A DNA stretch of 64,000 nucleotides from Sanghuangporus weigelae. Its lineage: Eukaryota > Basidiomycota > Agaricomycetes > Hymenochaetales > Hymenochaetaceae. Positions 60,219 to 64,000 of this stretch are shown here, piece after piece. The DNA lies in the NCBI GenBank assembly GCA_033182465.1, contig CP137321.1, forward strand, positions 1,116,001-1,180,000. The letters run 5' to 3'. The notes below the pieces were generated by a model. It ran no database searches. It had not been told where the DNA came from and saw only the letters and a list, made by a program, of their open reading frames with translations. Each line of letters starts with the position of its first letter. Position 1 is the stretch's first letter. Position numbers and translations under genes: made by a program.

Positions 60219-60243
60219 TGTTTAAAGGACCGGTAAATGACTG
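60219..60243 (-). repeat. Right terminal inverted repeat
   Basis: Reverse complement begins CAGTCATTTACCGGTCC, followed outward by TA. Pairs with 53630-53654. Confidence 0.85.
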
Positions 60244-60245
60244 TA

Positions 60246-61291
60246 TGAAATTTGAGGATCTGAAAGTTGTTCCGGGGAATTCTAGACCTAGAGCTCCCGG
60301 GGTAATGCACTCATTTTCAGAGTATGACTATGTAAGAAATCAGCATCAACAGACTTCATTATTTTTTTTCCGTGGCTTTCCGAGACACAATCACCAAACT
60401 TTTTACATACTTTGGTTTTTCAATATCAGAGAAAGCAAAATATGAAATATGAGCCTGGTAATCCATGGTGGTGAATTATTATTGTAATTGCAATTGTAAT
60501 GCTTAAAAAACATCGGAATTCTTATTCTGAAGCGCCCTCGAACGAGCCTCGAGTCGGATCGCAACTAATCTAGCATGAAAGTTGTCTTTCCTGTAAGTGT
60601 CTTCACAAAGATCTGCATTCCACCATGCAGAGAGACTGAAGACGCATCACAGAATCCCATTCATTGTAGGATTACTATACCCATAGACCAGTGCAGAGAT
60701 ATTCGATGATTCCTTCTGAATGTTGTAGTCTGACATGGAACGGACGTCTTAAGCACAGAGATATACTCATTCACAATCTAAAGAACACGCCAGTTAGGTG
60801 AGGTATTGAAGATGCACGTTGTTACGCACCAATCCTTGTCCTGGATCTTATTCTTCACCGTCTCGTTCAAGTCAGCACAACTACGCATGTCCCACTGTGA
60901 AATTAACCATTATCGAAGCCTATATGTATGCATGGCCATCCGGGAATTTCTTCTGGGCACTGAAATAGGGCATAGTGCGACCATTCTCGATCTGTTTACC
61001 AGCAAAGATGAGAGTGAGTGAGTGAGAGGAGAGCCGTCAAGACGCGACAGGGGTTTTCCCACGGTGTGTGCGTTTCAGAGCAGCGAGCACCCACGTTTTG
61101 ACCTCCTCCTCTCATAAATTCAATAAAATATTTACAACACCATTTTTCGCTTTAAAAATAACTGAAATGTAATTCTAATATGCACAATTATCTTATAATC
61201 GAGTTTTTGCAATGAAAAATACGAAGGGAGAATTTGAGGAAGGGAAAAACCCTTAGACTGTGCGTTTCGGGCAGAAATACAGTATGGATTT
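60246..61291. other. Gene-free region between TIR element and right repeat arm
   Basis: About 1 kb, AT-rich, with no supported gene. Short open frames only. The segment near 61,060-61,290 contains two degenerate direct copies of a gaaacgcaca...ggg(a/t)aaaaccc motif read on the minus strand. Confidence 0.4.
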
Positions 61292-61579
61292 TGGTCAGCC
61301 CTCAACCGTGATTGCCGGGGGTGGATCCGGAGGGCGCGCGAAGGTCACGTGATTGCGCAGATCGGTTCGCAGATCGCAGCCGATCAAACTCCTCATTGCT
61401 CTCCGAGTCAGTGTCTGGTTCGCCTCTAAAGATTGATCCCGGATGAATACCCATTCGTTCAAAGAATGTCTTACTGTAGTACAATACAGCACATATGATT
61501 GTATCTGTGCCGTTAAATAAACCTGACCTTCATTTCTTCGTCGGTACGCAAAGTCGTCTTCAACCTTTGCAGAATGAAG
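61292..61579 (-). repeat. Right arm of ~290-bp inverted repeat
   Basis: Inverted near-copy of 52675-52975. Read on the minus strand it keeps one continuous frame, GIHPGSIFRGEPDTDSESNE and onward, to a stop near 61,302. The left arm is shifted here by an 8-bp insertion. The right arm ends about 180 bp upstream of the start of oxidase copy 4. Confidence 0.85.
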
Positions 61580-61628
61580 AGACAATGCTAAATCTACCAA
61601 AAAGAAACAGACACTCAATTCGAATCGT

Positions 61629-61665
61629 GGGTGCTCCTTGGGCGCTCCTTGGGCGCTCCTTCTCG
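61629..61665. repeat. Three 11-bp tandem units upstream of oxidase copy 4
   Basis: Units GGGCGCTCCTT (the first with T for C) directly repeated about 100 bp before the start codon. Possibly in the promoter or 5' UTR. Confidence 0.6.
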
Positions 61666-61761
61666 GCATCATCAAGCTTACTCAGGCCAAGGCAGCGAAG
61701 ACATTTAAACTCGTACACCACGATGAACGGATAAATATCATCCTTCCTTCACCCATCCAGC

Positions 61762-63530
61762 ATGTCTACATACGAATCATTGAAGGCTACTTTCAAAGGC
61801 GATATCGTCACCCCATCTGATCCGGACTATGAGAAAGCCATATCCAGATGGGCAGCTAATGCGGCCAGGCGTGCTAAATATGTTGCATTCGTCAAAGATG
61901 CAGAAGATGTCAAGCTGGCTCTTGACTTCGTGAAGTCACAAAAACTCCCGTTTGCCGTTAAAGGTGGAGGTCATAACGTTACTGGCGCATCTTCATCGGA
62001 TGGTGGTTTGGTCATCGATCTATCGAGATATCTTGCTGGTGTGCGGGTAGATCCAGAGAACAAAGTAGGTTATGTGGGAGGAGGTGCACTTTGGGAAACG
62101 GTAGATAAGGCGGCGATAGAGCATGGACTCGCAACCGTAGGGGGAACAGTAAACCATGTCAGTTCATTCTTTTCCCAGAAGACGTCATACGATTGATTGA
62201 ACATTAATGTAATAGACCGGCGTTGCAGGGCATGTAATTCTTCATTTCTTCAATTAACTGAAAATTAATACCACTTCTAGCCTGACATTGGGTGGCGGGA
62301 TTGGATGGCTTTCAGGAGCCCATGGTTTAGCGATTGACAATCTTATACAAGTATGTGTTTTCCGTTGTTAGCAATATTCTCCATTGACTGGGAATCGACA
62401 GGTAACAATGGTAGTTGCCGATGGATCTATATTGACAGCCAATGAGAAGACAAATAGCGACCTATTCTGGGCCATTAGGGGTGGGGGCTGCAACTTCGGT
62501 GTTGTCACCGAGTTCGTTTTCAAGTTGCATGATCAACGTAGAACGGTTTACGCCGGCCCGTTGATTTTCCCGGGACCCTTCATCAAACTTCTGGCTCAAG
62601 TTACGAATGACTGGTTGCAAAAGGGGCTGTCTGCGAAGGAAGGCATGCTTCAAATCTTCACTCGTGGACCTCCTCCTGAAAAATTAGTGGGTATCTGATC
62701 GTGATATTGTGAAGCACGCATCCTCAATGCCCTTTCCCTAGCCCTGTGCTGTCTGTTTCATATTTTATAATGGATCGGAACACGAAGGAAGAGAAATTTT
62801 CAAACCGTTCCTCGATCTCAGTAAGTTATTATCTTAAGATATATTGTACTAAATTGACTAATCGGTCGACAGAACCACTGGATCACACTGCTGAGATACC
62901 GTACGAAAACCTAAACGCGATGCTGGTACGTACTCATTCATTCTGCAACTTCACTATCAGTCGCTCATACTTTGGTTCAACAGAACCAAACCGCTTTCCC
63001 GGGTCAATGCGTATATATGAAAGGCGTGACGTTCTCGTCCTTGAAGCCCAATGATGCAGAGACGCTTCTTGGGAAGGTCACGGAGCTTAATCCAGATGGC
63101 ACGTGTCAGATGGCGACTATATTGGAGTACTTCTCACTGGGCAAGATCAATACCATTTCAAACAATGCAATGGCTATGAACAACCGCTCGTTCCAGAATA
63201 ACGCGTTAACGAGCTGCAGGTGGGATTCCAACACTCCCGAGAATCAAGAGATAGGTAAAAAGAAAGTACGAGCTACTGCGGAACTTGTAACCAGTTTCGC
63301 GAACGACTCTGACGCGGCCGACAAGCGTGCTTACGGAAATTATGGTACGTTCAGTTCAGATCAGATTACGTCGTCGACAATGACAATGCACCTCTTCAGC
63401 CGATGAAATGGTATCGCCGGATCGAACTGCTGTACTTTTTGGAGATAACTACCCAAGATTGCAAGAGCTAAAGCGTACGTATGACCCTGAGCTGCTCTTT
63501 AAGAGCTGGTTCCCCATTGTACCTGCTTGA
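61762..63530 (+). CDS. FAD-linked oxidase, BBE/6-HDNO type, copy 4 (diverged)
   Basis: Start [39 protein letters not shown]. Flavin-His motif VKGGGHNVTGASSSDGGLVIDLSRY, micro-exon 62216-62229 (TGVAG) and [21 protein letters not shown]. Then [35 protein letters not shown] and the BBE end [30 protein letters not shown]. Stop TGA at 63528-63530. It lacks the HGRNYY block of copies 1-3, having NQTAFPGQCVYMKGV there, so its active site may differ. The micro-exon is followed by GCATGT, a GC-type donor, whereas copies 1-3 have GT. All flavin-binding motifs look intact. It is separated from the other copies by the mobile-element complex. Confidence 0.88.
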
Positions 63531-63759
63531 AGCTCGCAATGCTTTAATAGCCAGGCGTTCATTGAATAAGATTTATTGAGTTATGTAGAGAACACTGAAA
63601 TAAAGCATTGATACTTTGTAAATTGGTTTGGAACGCTTTGTAATTGTTTGCGACAAAGAATAACCGAGGGATCAAATCCATCACTGCGTCGATCCTTTCC
63701 TGGTCACCATGCTACTGCTACTTGCTTTCACGACATAACGACCTCTTCACGACACTATC

Positions 63760-63933
63760 ATGTCCACCATAAAATCTGTGTCTTCGCTGACATCTGTGCT
63801 CAAGGTGTGTGATTTCCCGCTTGCGAGTTGGCTTTGTATGAGTATGAAACCTCTGTCGCAGAAACCGAAGATATCACGGAAGCATCTCAGTCGCGTTCGT
63901 CCTGTTCGTTCGGTGCAGTTAAAACCCTATTGA
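63760..63933 (+). CDS. 5' part of a possible gene at the right edge (partial or short)
   Basis: ATG at 63760 gives MSTIKSVSSLTSVLK, then an apparent intron (GTGTGT to TCGCAG at 63861) and KPKISRKHLSRVRPVRSVQLKPY to a TGA at 63931-63933. Either a 38-residue basic peptide or, more likely, the first exons of a gene that splices onward past the window. A C/T- and A/C-rich leader precedes the ATG. Family unknown. Confidence 0.25.
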   Translation: MSTIKSVSSLTSVLKVCDFPLASWLCMSMKPLSQKPKISRKHLSRVRPVRSVQLKPY

Positions 63934-64000
63934 CTCATTTTCTTAGTACTCTTGGCTGCCAGATGTCCTCAGAGTTGACGGAAGCGTGCGTGTCTACATT

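Larger units (their letters stand above)
53630..60243. mobile_element. 6.6 kb TIR element with TA target duplication (unknown superfamily)
   Basis: Left end 53630-53654 and right end 60219-60243 are inverted copies: CAGTCATTTACCGGTCCTTT plus five further bases, with one mismatch among 25. TA lies directly outside each end (53628-53629 and 60244-60245), as in Tc1/mariner/pogo-type insertions. No DDE/D transposase or other replication gene was recognised inside, so it is either non-autonomous or a heavily overwritten copy. Inside are a 565-bp tandem duplication, an AT-rich inverted-repeat element (56332-56778), a GC-rich block (56780-59640) with a minisatellite, and two solo LTRs that inserted later. 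The only notable open frame is at 54644-55122. The family assignment beyond 'TIR, TA' is not possible by eye. Confidence 0.7.

Noticed and set aside
52675-61579. A Polinton/Maverick-like element, because of the long inverted arms
   Set aside because: No integrase, polymerase, protease or capsid-like genes between the arms and no flanking duplication.

Overview
The window is nuclear DNA of a filamentous fungus, most likely an Agaricomycete (mushroom-type basidiomycete). Genes are dense and lie on both strands. Coding regions are cut by many 45-65 nt GT-AG introns with CTGAC/CTAAT-like branch points, some exons are under 25 nt, and the proteins are clearly fungal. No bacterial operons, rRNA, tRNA or CRISPR arrays were recognised.

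Left two thirds (1-41,500) is conserved housekeeping sequence: the 3' end of an unknown gene; a coilin-like protein (-); an NDR/LATS kinase of the Cbk1/Orb6 type (+); the ESCRT-III subunit Snf7 (+); the lipid phosphatase Nem1 (-); a DJ-1/PfpI protein (-); a free-standing alanyl-tRNA editing protein (+); an acidic RING-finger protein (-); the very large mRNA-export subunit Tho2 (+); GTP cyclohydrolase I (-); an ABC half-transporter (+); a Pho81-type SPX-ankyrin-GDPD regulator (-); peroxin Pex12 (-); a UPF0303/DUF336 protein (+); mitochondrial SSB (-); a combined HBS1/SKI7 locus (+); and an AMPK-CBM (Crp1/Mdg1-like) protein (-). Several neighbours are divergent and share 235-530 bp promoters. 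RNA biology is well represented (coilin, Tho2, tRNA editing, Hbs1/Ski7), but nothing shows these genes act as a unit.

The best single observation is the HBS1/SKI7 locus. A common 186-codon 5' part ends at a GC-type splice donor. From there it can join either a 1.5 kb terminal exon encoding a Ski7-like tail or the downstream exons encoding the Hbs1 GTPase, and both joins keep the frame.

Right third (41,500-64,000) is accessory. Four copies of a BBE/6-HDNO-like FAD oxidase gene lie in the same orientation. Three are clustered (the third is decaying) and a fourth, more diverged copy is about 13 kb further on. All share a 14-nt micro-exon in the flavin loop. Between copies 3 and 4 lie a 101-aa orphan gene, a Tyr/Gly/Pro-rich conserved hypothetical and a mobile-element complex. 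This complex is a 6.6 kb element with 25-bp terminal inverted repeats and TA target duplication, holding a 565-bp tandem duplication, two solo LTRs in opposite orientation (each with its own 5-bp target duplication), a 27-bp minisatellite and a GC-rich block. Near-identical ~290-bp inverted arms at 52.7 and 61.3-61.6 kb bracket the complex.

Gene models were spliced by eye from donor/acceptor motifs, frame and family knowledge. Exon edges and starts are approximate unless a position is argued for.
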